Of a stretch of 64,000 bases of DNA, positions 1-9,036 are shown in pieces (position 1 is the first letter of the stretch; each line of letters opens with the position of its first letter). Both the position numbers and the translations under genes were made by a program. The DNA is from Canibacter sp052085365. GTDB lineage: Bacteria; Actinomycetota; Actinomycetes; Actinomycetales; Microbacteriaceae. The stretch lies in assembly GCA_052085365.1 (NCBI GenBank), contig JBQDFP010000011.1, positions 15,291 to 79,290 of the forward strand, in the 5' to 3' direction. The notes under the pieces are model-generated. The model saw only the letters and a list, made by a program, of their open reading frames with translations. It was not told the origin of the DNA and did not search any database.

Positions 1-352
1 CAGCGGCTCCGCTATCGACAATGACTCGTGCGAGACCTTGAATGTCTGTGTTCCAACCGTCCCAACCTGTTGGTGTCCGTTTGAGTGTGTTCACCACTCC
101 ACTGAGCTGACCGAGTGGATCGACAGTACGGGCAATACGATGTGCTTGTTCTTTCAGCGGCATCGTAAGTGATAATCCCCGCCAGCTGTTATCAAGCCCG
201 TCGAGCACGGTCGACAGTTCCGCAGCTACGCATTCACGTTTTTCATACTCCCAGTCAAGTTGGAGTGTCTCGTATGCAGCGGAGTGAATCACAGGTGAGA
301 CTGAGTGCGAAATGGGACTGCCCATTACTCCCAGGTGCACTCGGTCTGACAC
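1..352 (-). CDS. aroE: Shikimate dehydrogenase, N-terminal part (cut by window edge)
   Basis: NADPH-dependent reduction of 3-dehydroshikimate to shikimate in the chorismate pathway. The gene runs off the left edge, so only about 117 N-terminal residues are visible. Seen: the substrate-binding motif GSPISHSVSP at residues 11-20, the catalytic lysine in TMPLKE (K67) and the NTD motif at 101-103 that begins the domain junction. These three in this order and spacing are diagnostic of AroE. The start is taken as GTG at 352, eight bases after the mltG stop; an in-frame GTG at 367 would overlap mltG. Co-transcription with mltG, ruvX and alaS is likely from spacing, and mltG followed by aroE is a common actinobacterial order. 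Family assignment is firm; the C-terminal NADP domain cannot be seen. Confidence 0.88.
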   Translation of the reverse strand, partial: MSDRVHLGVMGSPISHSVSPVIHSAAYETLQLDWEYEKRECVAAELSTVLDGLDNSWRGLSLTMPLKEQAHRIARTVDPLGQLSGVVNTLKRTPTGWDGWNTDIQGLARVIVDSGAA

Positions 353-359
353 ATCCTGA

Positions 360-1463
360 CTAGTCACAGTGTGATCCACCCGCTTCTTCATGCGCAGCGC
401 ACCACTTTTGCAGTTCAGCGACCGCTTTGTCATGTTCCTCATTTGTGGTTGAAAACTTCGTTTCTCCCGTGTCGAGGTTCACTGGGACAAAGAACATCCA
501 GGGGCCATCCGCCGGGTGAAGAGCAGAATCAATTGCGAGATCGCCTGGCAATCCGATTGGCCCGATGGGAAGTCCAGGATTTTCATACGTGTTGTACTTG
601 TTTTTCGCATCCGCACGTTCAGCATCAGTGGTCCAAACCGTGTCGAGATTTCCCGTGCCATAAGCAACTGTCGCGTCGGACTCCAACAAAATACCCTTGT
701 CGAGACGATTTTGGAACACGCGCGAAATCTTTGGGAAATCATCAGTATCTGAGCCTGCTTCACGCTGAATAAGTGACGCCATCGTCAGTACCTGCAGCGC
801 GTCCTTCGACTCAACACCATGTTCATCAAGCGCCTGGTTCATGCGATCCACCATGCGCTGCAATATGTCATCTATCGAAGTTTCAGCATCAAACTCGTAT
901 GTCGCGGGGAAGAGATAGCCCTCAATCGAAGGGAAATCTTCAGGGACGCCATACGATTGTGGATCTGACATTGCTTCTTCTACTGTGGACTCATCAATGC
1001 CAGAGGATTCCGAGATGCGGTCTATCGCGCCGGTAATCGTAATACCTTCGGGAAGCACCACCGTGAAATTGGCCCGATTTGCGGGGTCTTGTAATGCGTC
1101 AAATGCTCCTTGCGCACTCATCTGTTGCTTGAGTGTGAACGTGCCAGGCTCGAATGTTGCATCGGGATTTTCGAGCAACAGTTCATAAAACGCATCTGAT
1201 GTTTTCACAACATCTTTTTCCGCGAGGGTTTCGGCGACATCAGCACCGATTTCACCTTCAAGGACACGTACGTTTACTTCGCCATGTCCAGGCCCCTCAT
1301 AGTCGTTACTCGTCCAACCAAGCGCTAATGAAATACGTGCACCAAAGTTCACCCACACCACGGCAATAGTCACTGCCAAGACACACGCAATTGTGGTCCA
1401 GATGGTGATGAGTCGACGCTTTCCTTGCGACATTTTAGATTTGGGCGGCTGTGTTGCCGTCAT
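360..1463 (-). CDS. mltG: Endolytic murein transglycosylase MltG (YceG-like)
   Basis: Membrane-anchored lytic transglycosylase that cuts nascent peptidoglycan strands and is thought to set glycan length. Seen: a short basic cytoplasmic tail, one transmembrane helix at about residues 16-41, then the extracytoplasmic YceG domain with EGYLFPATYEF near residue 181 and the catalytic glutamate in SLIQREAG near residue 235. The C-terminal NPGLPIGPIG segment is also typical of the family. The frame stays open to a GTG at 1493, but the ATG at 1463 has a good Shine-Dalgarno (TAAGGA, about seven bases upstream), so I prefer the 367-residue protein. It lies 62 bases after ruvX and 7 bases before aroE in an apparent alaS-ruvX-mltG-aroE operon. 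Confidence 0.93.
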   Translation of the reverse strand: MTATQPPKSKMSQGKRRLITIWTTIACVLAVTIAVVWVNFGARISLALGWTSNDYEGPGHGEVNVRVLEGEIGADVAETLAEKDVVKTSDAFYELLLENPDATFEPGTFTLKQQMSAQGAFDALQDPANRANFTVVLPEGITITGAIDRISESSGIDESTVEEAMSDPQSYGVPEDFPSIEGYLFPATYEFDAETSIDDILQRMVDRMNQALDEHGVESKDALQVLTMASLIQREAGSDTDDFPKISRVFQNRLDKGILLESDATVAYGTGNLDTVWTTDAERADAKNKYNTYENPGLPIGPIGLPGDLAIDSALHPADGPWMFFVPVNLDTGETKFSTTNEEHDKAVAELQKWCAAHEEAGGSHCD

Positions 1464-1525
1464 GGATTGTTCCTTACCGGGTTGGGATGACACATGTTCA
1501 ATGGTTTCCGTAACCGAGAGCTCAG

Positions 1526-2008
1526 CTACTCCAGGACCTCAACGGTACTTCCGACAGGCTGTCCCTGTGCCTTGTCACTGTCGATTGCATGTTGCAGAAT
1601 GACGACCGCGGCGGCCTGGTCGATGACTGTTCGACTTTGCTTTGTGTTCTTTCCTACTGTGTGAAGCTGAGCCTGTGCTGACACAGTGGACAGACGTTCG
1701 TCAACCATGCGAACTGTCGTAGCGCTGCCGGCAGAACGCAGTGCAGTAGCGATGAGCTGCGCAAAACCTACTGCGTCTTCAGTTGAAGCGGTTCGTTCTC
1801 CACGCATATTCAGCGGTAATCCAACAATGACCTCTGTGGCCTCAAACTCTTCAACCAATGAAAGGATGCGCTGAATGTCATGCTGGTGTGTGTCATGATC
1901 GCGTCTCACCGTTTCTACCGGAGTCGCGAGCATTCGGTGAAAGTCGCAGCGTGCCACACCAATTCGTGCCTTGCCGACATCAATTCCCAGGCATACTCCG
2001 CTTGTCAT
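1526..2008 (-). CDS. ruvX: Putative pre-16S rRNA nuclease / Holliday junction resolvase-like RuvX (YqgF)
   Basis: RNase H-fold nuclease of the YqgF family; in Escherichia coli it processes the 5' end of 16S rRNA, and in Mycobacterium the homologue is called RuvX and resolves Holliday junctions. Which role applies here cannot be read from the sequence. Seen: the first-strand GIDVGKARIGVA with the catalytic Asp near residue 10, the DERLST motif near residue 104 and the last acidic motif DQAA near residue 130; 160 residues is normal. The ATG overlaps the alaS stop by four bases (ATGA), indicating translational coupling. Its presence is notable because ruvC is missing from the ruvAB cluster in this window. 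Confidence 0.92.
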   Translation of the reverse strand: MTSGVCLGIDVGKARIGVARCDFHRMLATPVETVRRDHDTHQHDIQRILSLVEEFEATEVIVGLPLNMRGERTASTEDAVGFAQLIATALRSAGSATTVRMVDERLSTVSAQAQLHTVGKNTKQSRTVIDQAAAVVILQHAIDSDKAQGQPVGSTVEVLE

Positions 2009-4659
2009 GAGCCAAGCGCTTCCTTCACCGCTGAGATTGCGGCTGGCACCTGAGTCGGATCTGAGCCACCACCTTGCGCAACATCAGGCTTGCCACCACC
2101 GCCACCACCGAGTTGTGTTGCGGCTACTTTCACAAGTTTTCCAGCCTGCACACCAGCTTCACGCGCCGCAGGAGTGGTGGCCGCCACTACGATCGGCCGA
2201 TCGTTTGCAATTCCAAATAGCACTGCAGCTGCCGGACGGTCTGCGAATCGATCACGCAACTGTGTTGCAAGCGTACGCACGTCATCCGCACTACCAACGG
2301 TTCCGAGGGATTCGACTACTGCTGTGATCGAACCAATTGCGTGCGCGTTATTTTGGAGTGCTGGCAGCTTTTCAGTCAATTTCGCAGCTTCAAGCTGTGC
2401 GATCTTCTTTTCCGCTTGCTTCAATTGTGTGCCCAAATCTTGCACGCGCTGCACCAATTCTGTTCGCGGTACCCGCAGACCGGAGGTCAGCTGATTCACG
2501 ATTGCACGTTCAGCGGCGAAGTTTTGGAACGCTTCAAAACCAACAAGTGATTCTACTCGACGATTCGTCGACCCGATCGATGATTCTGAAATTAAATCGA
2601 TCATCCCAACCTGCGAAGCACTGCTCACGTGAGTTCCCGCACACAGTTCACGGGACCACGGCCCACCAATGTCTACAACACGAACACGTTCGCCATATTT
2701 CTCGCCAAACAAAGCCATCGCACCCAGTGATTTTGCTTCATCGAGCGGCATTTCCCGAGTCACGACATCGTAGTCCGCACGAATAGCGAGGTTCGAGATC
2801 TCTTCGATTTCACTCTTAGTCGCATCCGAGAGTGCATCTGTGTGCGTAAAGTCGAGTCGCATGTATCCGGCTTTATTGTATGAACCGGTCTGGTGCGCCT
2901 GCGGCCCGAGCACATCACGTAGTGCAGCATGAATAATATGTGTCGCCGAGTGTGCCTGTTGCGCCCCACGACGGTACTCGTGATCTACCCGGGTCTCAGC
3001 CCGTGCATCAATCGACATCGTGCCGACAGTTACCTTCACAGTGTGGACGATAAGCCCGGCAACGGGTTTTTGCACGTCGAGAACTTCTGCTTCAAACCCA
3101 TCGCCTACGATCACACCTTGGTCACTGTCTTGACCGCCCGACTCGGCCCAGAGTGACGTTTCTGCAAGAACAACTTCCGCAACGTCACCTTCATGAGCGG
3201 CCACGGCAGCTGCCCCATCGACGAGAATTCCAAGGACACGGCTCTCATGTTCGAGTTCGTCATACCCTGTGAAGATAGTCTCCCCAAGACCACGCAAATC
3301 TTGGTAAATGGATAGATCCGCGCGATGCCCCTTTTTTGACTTCGCGTCAGCCTTTGCTCGATCCCGCTGTTCCTGCATGAGGCTTGCGAATGCTTCTTGG
3401 TCAACGGGCACTCCCGCTTCCTCGGCAATTTCAAGCGTCAACTCGATCGGGAAACCGTGTGTGTCGTGCAGCAGAAACGCAGTGTCGCCAGCGAGGGCTG
3501 TTTTTTCGTTTTCTGCGTGAGAGACTGCGTTGTCGAGAATCGTCATACCTGATCCGAGCGTGCGCAAGAAAGTGGTCTCTTCAGCGTATGCAATACGAGA
3601 AATGAAATCGAAAGCTGCCTCTACTTCAGGGTAGGCGTCTTTCATCGCGTCACGCGACGCTGGGAACAACTCTGGGAATACGGAGGTTTGCACACCAAGA
3701 AGCCGCATCGACAGGACCACGCGGCGAAGCAAACGCCGCAGAATATATCCCCGACCCAAATTCGACGGCGTGACGCCGTCCGAAATCAACATAAGTGCAG
3801 AGCGAACATGATCAGCGATCACTCTCAGTCTGATGTCATCAGCGAGGTTTGCTCCATACTGCTTATTTGAAAGTTCGGCTGCACGATCAAGTACCGGACG
3901 CACCTGGTCGATTTCGTACATGTTATCGACGCCCTGTTTGATGAAGGCGACGCGTTCAAGCCCTAAACCAGTGTCAATATTTTTCTTTGGTAGTTCACCA
4001 ACAATGTTGAACTCTGCCTTCGAAACCACCGAATCGATTTGATACTGCATGAACACGAGGTTCCAAATTTCAACGTACCGATCATCATCAGTTGCGGGAC
4101 CGCCATCGGCACCGTGCTCAGGCCCTAAATCATAGAAAATTTCAGAACTGGGACCGGCGGGACCAGGCTGACCGGTAGACCAGTAGTTTGTATCTTTGCC
4201 TAAACGCTGAATACGCTCGTCTGGAAGGCCAGCAACGCTCTTCCACAGGTTGAACGATTCTTCATCGCTCTCATACACCGTGACCCAAAGATCCTTCGGA
4301 TCAAAACCGAGACCCCCGTCATCTTCAGAGGTCGTCAGCAACTCCCACGCAAAGGTAATCGCGCCTTCTTTAAAATAATCGCCAAAAGAAAAATTCCCGC
4401 ACATTTGGAAGAATGTTCCGTGTCGAGGGGTACGCCCGACTTCTTCAATATCGTTCGTGCGAATACACTTCTGCACACTTGTTGCGCGACGGTATGGGGC
4501 AGGCACGATGCCCTTCAGATATGGTACGAACGGCACCATCCCAGCAACGGTAAACATCAAACTCGGGTCGTCGCTCACTAAGGATGCGGATGGAACTACA
4601 GAGTGTCCACGCTTTTCAAAAAAGTCGAGCCAGCGACGGCGAATTTCAGCGGTTTGCAT
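2005..4659 (-). CDS. alaS: Alanyl-tRNA synthetase
   Basis: Class II synthetase charging tRNA-Ala. The 884 residues include the N-terminal catalytic core (motif 2 region with FFQMCGNFSFGDYFK, motif 3 with GLGLERVA near residue 233), the tRNA-recognition domain, the editing domain with its zinc motif HSATH near residue 575 and CAGTH about 100 residues later, and the C-terminal DHHA1 domain ending in the glycine-rich GGGGGGKPD stretch. The ATG at 4659 has a GAAGGA Shine-Dalgarno. The stop overlaps ruvX by four bases. Length and motifs are complete; nothing is abnormal. The GCC/ACC repeat visible near 2090 is only codon repetition for the poly-glycine segment. Confidence 0.98.
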   Translation of the reverse strand: MQTAEIRRRWLDFFEKRGHSVVPSASLVSDDPSLMFTVAGMVPFVPYLKGIVPAPYRRATSVQKCIRTNDIEEVGRTPRHGTFFQMCGNFSFGDYFKEGAITFAWELLTTSEDDGGLGFDPKDLWVTVYESDEESFNLWKSVAGLPDERIQRLGKDTNYWSTGQPGPAGPSSEIFYDLGPEHGADGGPATDDDRYVEIWNLVFMQYQIDSVVSKAEFNIVGELPKKNIDTGLGLERVAFIKQGVDNMYEIDQVRPVLDRAAELSNKQYGANLADDIRLRVIADHVRSALMLISDGVTPSNLGRGYILRRLLRRVVLSMRLLGVQTSVFPELFPASRDAMKDAYPEVEAAFDFISRIAYAEETTFLRTLGSGMTILDNAVSHAENEKTALAGDTAFLLHDTHGFPIELTLEIAEEAGVPVDQEAFASLMQEQRDRAKADAKSKKGHRADLSIYQDLRGLGETIFTGYDELEHESRVLGILVDGAAAVAAHEGDVAEVVLAETSLWAESGGQDSDQGVIVGDGFEAEVLDVQKPVAGLIVHTVKVTVGTMSIDARAETRVDHEYRRGAQQAHSATHIIHAALRDVLGPQAHQTGSYNKAGYMRLDFTHTDALSDATKSEIEEISNLAIRADYDVVTREMPLDEAKSLGAMALFGEKYGERVRVVDIGGPWSRELCAGTHVSSASQVGMIDLISESSIGSTNRRVESLVGFEAFQNFAAERAIVNQLTSGLRVPRTELVQRVQDLGTQLKQAEKKIAQLEAAKLTEKLPALQNNAHAIGSITAVVESLGTVGSADDVRTLATQLRDRFADRPAAAVLFGIANDRPIVVAATTPAAREAGVQAGKLVKVAATQLGGGGGGKPDVAQGGGSDPTQVPAAISAVKEALGS

Positions 4660-4747
4660 GAATGAGTTCCTTCAATTGTTGAGATCAAGGTAAATCGTCC
4701 AGTGAATTTCTGGAGTTCGACGAGCGGCCCGAACGTGGACGAACCGT

Positions 4748-4906
4748 TTAACCTTCGTTATACCCTTGGACGACGGCGTCTGCGAGCTCATGTCCGGCTT
4801 GATTCACTTGTTCGAAGAATCTGCGCCCCTGTGGGCTCTGATTTACGAAATGAGCAAGCACGAATCCAAGACCAATTCCGACAAGAAGTGTCGCAAATCT
4901 CCGCAT
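4748..4906 (-). CDS. Small membrane-anchored protein, 52 residues (unannotated-size gene)
   Basis: Reading the minus strand upstream of alaS gives an ATG at 4906 preceded by AAAGGA at a good distance, and a 52-residue frame ending with TAA at 4748. The protein starts MRRFATLLVGIGLGFVLAHF, a basic tip and one short hydrophobic helix (about residues 5-20), followed by a polar tail rich in Gln and Glu. I do not know a function. Micrococcales often carry one or two small proteins between rpsD and alaS (a DUF948 protein and a short hydrophobic one), and this resembles the second; the DUF948 gene is absent here and thrC sits in its place. It is 88 bases upstream of alaS and probably co-transcribed. 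Support is Shine-Dalgarno, composition and position only. Confidence 0.6.
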   Translation of the reverse strand: MRRFATLLVGIGLGFVLAHFVNQSPQGRRFFEQVNQAGHELADAVVQGYNEG

Positions 4907-5078
4907 TAGTTCTGTCCTTTCGTGTCACCTTTACCCTGTTAACCCTACCTGTTGTTTGTGGATCAGATCGTATCGGTCATACATTTTCCAGCGCAGGCAC
5001 ACTCAGAGCCCGGGCCTTGTCTGTCTATATCGTGCGTGCCGACGCCATCGCACGCTTTCACCTGGCAGAATAGACAGC

Positions 5079-6506
5079 ATGCAATACGTCTCAACTCGTG
5101 GTGGCATGACGCCCGCAACTTTTAGCGACATACTTCTCGAAGGGCTCGCTCCTGACGGTGGATTAGTGGTGCCTGAGGAGGTTCCTCAGGTGAGTCGCGC
5201 TCAAATAGAAGCCTGGCGAGCACTCCCCTACGCAGAGCTCGCCGCGGAAGTGATCGGCCTGTTTTGGACGGATATTGATCGCGGAGACCTCACTGAGCTT
5301 ACAAATTCCGCGTATGGCCGACAGTTCGTTTCCGAGGAGGTCGTGCCGATTGTCCCGCTCGATGATCAGGTGTCACTTGTCGGGCTTTCTGAAGGTCCCA
5401 CGCTCGCCTTCAAGGACATGGCTATGCAGTTTCTCGGTGAGGCAATTCCATTCGTGCTCAAGCAGAGAGACAGTGTCCTAAATATTCTGGGAGCAACCTC
5501 TGGTGATACCGGTTCCGCTGCGGAATACGCTTTTCGGTCGAAGCCGCGAATTGGCGTTTTCATGCTGTCTCCGCAGGGTCGAATGAGCGACTTCCAACGG
5601 GCACAGATGTATTCGCTTACCGACACGAATATTCACAATATTGCGGTCGAAGGTGTCTTTGATGACTGCCAGAACCTCGTCAAAGCACTCAACAGTGACC
5701 TCGGTTTCAAAGCAGAGCATTCTTTGGGAACGGTGAACTCGATTAACCTTGGACGCATCGTCGCTCAGACGGTGTATTACTTCTGGGCATGGCTTCGGGC
5801 TACCGATCAACTCGATCCAGAAGCCCGAACGAACCATCCGGTCTCGTTTACGGTTCCTTCCGGGAATTTCGGCAATATTTTCTCAGGGCATTTAGCAAAG
5901 CAGATGGGGGCGCCGATTTCACGCCTCATACTTGCAACAAATGAAAATAATGTGCTTGATGAGTTCTTCCGAACCGGTGTCTACTCACCGCGTTCACGGC
6001 AAGATACTCTGGCTACTTCGAGTCCCTCGATGGATATTTCTAAAGCATCAAACCTTGAACGGTTTGTATATCAGTTACTTGGTTCTGACCCGGTGAAACT
6101 CCGCGAGACCTGGAGTGCATTAGATACTGATGGCACCGTGGATCTTTCCGAGCATTTGGATCGTTTTGCGTCCGAGTTTGGAATTGAGAGCGGCACGTCA
6201 ACTCACGAGAACCGTCTCGAAGCCATCAAGTCCACCTATGAGCACTCACAGGTAATGATCGACCCGCACACCGCTGACGGGGTGACGGTTGCTCATGGCT
6301 TTGTGGCCGACAGCGTGCCTATGTTGGTTCTTGAGACAGCAAAACCTCAGAAGTTTGAAGAGACAGTTATTGAGGCGCTCGGTCAGCCGGCTCCTCTGAG
6401 TGATGATCTGAGCGACCTTCTCGGACGAGAACAACGTGTTGTTGAAATGACCGACGATCAAGACACTCTCAAAAAGTTCATTCACGAGAACGCAGTGTCG
6501 GCTTAA
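5079..6506 (+). CDS. thrC: Threonine synthase
   Basis: PLP enzyme converting O-phosphohomoserine to threonine. Seen: the PLP lysine in TLAFKDMAMQ (K112), the GATSGDTGSAA motif at 138-148 and the phosphate-binding SGNFGN at 261-266. With 475 residues it belongs to the long threonine-synthase class (E. coli/yeast type). The frame is open further upstream, but the family begins MQYVSTRGG, so ATG 5079 is the start. There is no clear Shine-Dalgarno; a CAGAAT hexamer seven bases before the ATG could be a -10 for a leaderless message. It stands alone, not with hom or thrB, and separates rpsD from the alaS group, which are usually neighbours. Two hairpins follow the stop. Confidence 0.95.
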   Translation: MQYVSTRGGMTPATFSDILLEGLAPDGGLVVPEEVPQVSRAQIEAWRALPYAELAAEVIGLFWTDIDRGDLTELTNSAYGRQFVSEEVVPIVPLDDQVSLVGLSEGPTLAFKDMAMQFLGEAIPFVLKQRDSVLNILGATSGDTGSAAEYAFRSKPRIGVFMLSPQGRMSDFQRAQMYSLTDTNIHNIAVEGVFDDCQNLVKALNSDLGFKAEHSLGTVNSINLGRIVAQTVYYFWAWLRATDQLDPEARTNHPVSFTVPSGNFGNIFSGHLAKQMGAPISRLILATNENNVLDEFFRTGVYSPRSRQDTLATSSPSMDISKASNLERFVYQLLGSDPVKLRETWSALDTDGTVDLSEHLDRFASEFGIESGTSTHENRLEAIKSTYEHSQVMIDPHTADGVTVAHGFVADSVPMLVLETAKPQKFEETVIEALGQPAPLSDDLSDLLGREQRVVEMTDDQDTLKKFIHENAVSA

Positions 6507-6526
6507 TCCACAGCCTTCTCGTACAA

Positions 6527-6558
6527 GCGTGCTCGTGCTGTATTCAGCAGGAGCACGC
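6527..6558 (+). terminator. Hairpin terminator after thrC
   Basis: GCGTGCTC pairs with GAGCACGC, and an inner TGCTG pairs with CAGCA around a TATT loop, with one symmetric G/G mismatch between the two stems. A pyrimidine-rich TTTCATCTCTTCTCTTT follows. It lies 20 bases after the thrC stop. Confidence 0.75.
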
Positions 6559-6585
6559 TTTCATCTCTTCTCTTTGTACGTAGAT

Positions 6586-6625
6586 AAAAACGCTGGAAGA
6601 TCATTACTGATCTGCCAGCGTTTTT
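6586..6625 (-). terminator. Bidirectional terminator between rpsD and thrC
   Basis: AAAAACGCTGG pairs with CCAGCGTTTTT and AGATCA pairs with TGATCT around a TTAC loop, with a single mismatch in a 40-base hairpin. T-runs are present in both directions. It lies 14 bases after the rpsD stop on the minus strand and backs up the first hairpin for thrC. Confidence 0.88.
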
Positions 6626-6638
6626 GAAAAGTAAGTGT

Positions 6639-7268
6639 CTAGCGGCCTGAGTAGAACTCAACCACGAGCTGTTCTTCACAGGTAACGGGAACTTCTGCCC
6701 GCTTCGGACGACGTGCAAGCTTTGCCTGCAATTTGTCCAGTTCAACCTCGAGGTACCCAGGTACTTCAGGAAGAACTTCAGCGTGGCCACCTGCGGCAGC
6801 TACCTGGAATGGTTCCAGGCCCTCTGAACGTTCTTTTACGTGGATCTGCTGGCCGGGCTTCACGCGGAATGAAGGACGGTCAACGATCTTGCCATCAACG
6901 AGAATGTGGCGGTGCACGACGAGCTGGCGAGCCTGCGACTGCGTCCGGGCAAAGCCTGCGCGAAGTACCAGTGCGTCGAGACGCATTTCAAGGAGCTCAA
7001 CCAGGTTTTCACCGGTCAGGCCAGACTGGCGACGTGCTTCGTTGAACACGATACGTAGCTGCTTCTCGCGGATGCCATACTGTGCCCGGAGACGCTGCTT
7101 TTCACGCAAGCGTACTGCATAGTCACTGTCTGACTTGCGCTTCGTGCGGCCGTGCTGACCGGGTGCATAGGGACGACGCTCAAGGTAACGCTGAGCTTTC
7201 GGAGTGAGGGCAATGCCTAGTGCGCGTGACTGGCGCACCTTCGCACGTGTGCGAGTGGGTTTCGACAC
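6639..7268 (-). CDS. rpsD: 30S ribosomal protein S4
   Basis: Primary 16S rRNA-binding protein and nucleator of 30S assembly. 209 residues, with the conserved YAPGQHGR segment near residue 35 and the S4 RNA-binding domain at about 96-160 (LEMRLDALVLRAGFA, then VHRHILVDGKIV). The N-terminal zinc cysteines of some S4 proteins are absent, the cysteine-free form. The start is GTG 7268 with AAAGGA upstream. The 220-base leader holds a TGCGAC/GTCGCA hairpin at 7294-7313 just before the Shine-Dalgarno, and a 15-base palindrome further up. S4 often represses its own synthesis through leader RNA in other bacteria; whether these elements do that is inference. A strong hairpin ends the gene. Confidence 0.98.
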   Translation of the reverse strand: MSKPTRTRAKVRQSRALGIALTPKAQRYLERRPYAPGQHGRTKRKSDSDYAVRLREKQRLRAQYGIREKQLRIVFNEARRQSGLTGENLVELLEMRLDALVLRAGFARTQSQARQLVVHRHILVDGKIVDRPSFRVKPGQQIHVKERSEGLEPFQVAAAGGHAEVLPEVPGYLEVELDKLQAKLARRPKRAEVPVTCEEQLVVEFYSGR

Positions 7269-7371
7269 AGTTATTCCTTTCGGGGTTATCTGCTGCGACC
7301 ATAATCAGTCGCAATGTTCTCTCGGCCACGCTGTGCCCGCACGCTCTTACTGTCGTGCACGCGACACAGCA

Positions 7372-7386
7372 CACCGATAATCGGTG
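7372..7386. promoter_or_regulatory. 15-base perfect palindrome upstream of rpsD
   Basis: CACCGAT, one base, ATCGGTG. It lies about 104 bases before the rpsD start and 103 bases after the rarA stop. It could be an operator or an RNA hairpin; no T-run follows, so it is not a typical terminator. Function unknown. Confidence 0.4.
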
Positions 7387-7488
7387 AGGGAACGACCAGC
7401 GCAGAGTCCCGAGTCAGGGTCACTGCCACTCTCATGCAATGTAATGAAACATGCCGGAATGTTGGCCAAAGATCATCTTATCAGTTTC

Positions 7489-8880
7489 TTAGCGATTACG
7501 CGTAATCTTCAGTATCGCTTGGAGACGTTCACTCACAGCTCGTTCGTGCCCATGCTCTGTCGGGTCGTAATAGTGCGCATTTATGAGAGTGTCGGGGAGA
7601 TACTGTTGCGGCACCACGCCTCGAGGATCGCTGTGTGGATACAGATAGCCTTTCCCGTGTCCGAGTTTCGACGCACCTTTATAGTGCGCGTCACGCAGGT
7701 GCAGCGGCACCTGTCCGTGTTTTCCTGCTCGCACATCTGCAATCGCCGTATCTATTGCGTTAATAACCGAATTCGATTTTGGAGCGGTCGCTAAGTAGAT
7801 AGTTGCTTCAGCGAGTGGGATTCGTGCCTCAGGTAAGCCAATCAACTGAGTAGCTTCTGCTGCGGCGACTGCTACCTGGAGCGCCATCGGGTCAGCCATA
7901 CCGATATCTTCGGCCGCATGTACCATGAGGCGTCGAGCGATGAAACGGGGATCTTCTCCCGCTTCAATCATCCGCGCCAAATAATGGATTGCCGCGTCAG
8001 GAGCAGAACCTCGAATTGACTTAATAAACGCACTCACCACGTCATAATGCTGGTCACCGTCTTTGTCGTAGCGAAGAACCGCACGGTCAATAGAGCGCTC
8101 AACTTGGTCAAGCGTTATTGCTACAGGGTGTTGAGAGTCAGACTCTGCAGGCGCACCGTCATTCATTTCAGCCAGAGCGACTGCACCAACTGCTTCAAGT
8201 GTGGTTAATGCGCGGCGTGCATCACCCGAAGCGAGCTGAATTACAGCCGCGCGCGCTTCCTTCTCAAGCACAATGCTGTTGTTGAACCCTCGTGCATCTC
8301 GAACTGCACGGTCCACAAGCTCACCAAGATCGTGACCGGTAAGTGGATTCAATGTCAGCGTCAGTGAACGTGAAAGTAATGGGCTAATCACAGAAAAAGA
8401 AGGATTCTCGGTTGTAGCCGCAACGAGTGTCACCCATCCATTTTCGACCCCTGGGAGCAACGCGTCTTGCTGCGACTTCGAAAAACGATGGATTTCGTCA
8501 AGAAAAAGAACGGTGGACACCTGATACATGTCGCGATCTTTGACAGCACCATCCATCACACTTCTCACATCTTTGATGCCTGAGGTCACAGCAGAAAGCT
8601 CGATAAACTTTCGCCCACTTGACTGAGCCAAAGCTTGGGCGATAGTTGTCTTGCCGGTTCCTGGTGGGCCCCACAGGATGACCGATACCGCTCCCCTGCT
8701 GGCATCGCCTGAAGCAAGCTGACGCAGTGGAGACCCTGGGCGTAACAGATGTTGCTGTCCGACAACGTCGTCGAGTGTCAGCGGACGCATGCGAACAGCA
8801 AGCGGCGTCTGGCGGCTTTCAGCCCCCTGGGAGATCAACGAATCGGGCACGACCGACATGCTACCGTTCGCCACTGACAT
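7489..8880 (-). CDS. rarA: Replication-associated recombination protein A (RarA/MgsA AAA ATPase)
   Basis: Clamp-loader-like AAA+ ATPase acting at stalled replication forks and in tolerance of single-strand gaps. Seen: Walker A GPPGTGKTT at 71-79, Walker B LFLDEIHRF near 125-133, a sensor-1 region VAATTENPSFS and the C-terminal MgsA domain containing LHLRDAHYKGASKLGHGKGY. 463 residues is full length. The ATG at 8880 has no good Shine-Dalgarno; a second Met at 8859 is possible. The gene is divergent from the DUF349 gene and lies 220 bases upstream of rpsD, so it may have its own transcript. Confidence 0.95.
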   Translation of the reverse strand: MSVANGSMSVVPDSLISQGAESRQTPLAVRMRPLTLDDVVGQQHLLRPGSPLRQLASGDASRGAVSVILWGPPGTGKTTIAQALAQSSGRKFIELSAVTSGIKDVRSVMDGAVKDRDMYQVSTVLFLDEIHRFSKSQQDALLPGVENGWVTLVAATTENPSFSVISPLLSRSLTLTLNPLTGHDLGELVDRAVRDARGFNNSIVLEKEARAAVIQLASGDARRALTTLEAVGAVALAEMNDGAPAESDSQHPVAITLDQVERSIDRAVLRYDKDGDQHYDVVSAFIKSIRGSAPDAAIHYLARMIEAGEDPRFIARRLMVHAAEDIGMADPMALQVAVAAAEATQLIGLPEARIPLAEATIYLATAPKSNSVINAIDTAIADVRAGKHGQVPLHLRDAHYKGASKLGHGKGYLYPHSDPRGVVPQQYLPDTLINAHYYDPTEHGHERAVSERLQAILKITRNR

Positions 8881-9036
8881 TCATCTTTTAACCATGAGAA
8901 TACGTCATTCGAAACAGAATAAAAATTCAAGTATCGATCATGAAACGAGCGAGAAAAACGCTGGACAACTGTGGCATAGTGGAGTGAGTTCTTCCGCTCG
9001 AAGTAGTTCGAGCTTACCTCTCAAACAGATGAGTGA

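Noticed and set aside
2085..2110. GCC/ACC trinucleotide repeat near the alaS 3' end
   Set aside because: It encodes the poly-glycine stretch of the AlaS C-terminal domain, so it is coding repetition, not a DNA repeat element.
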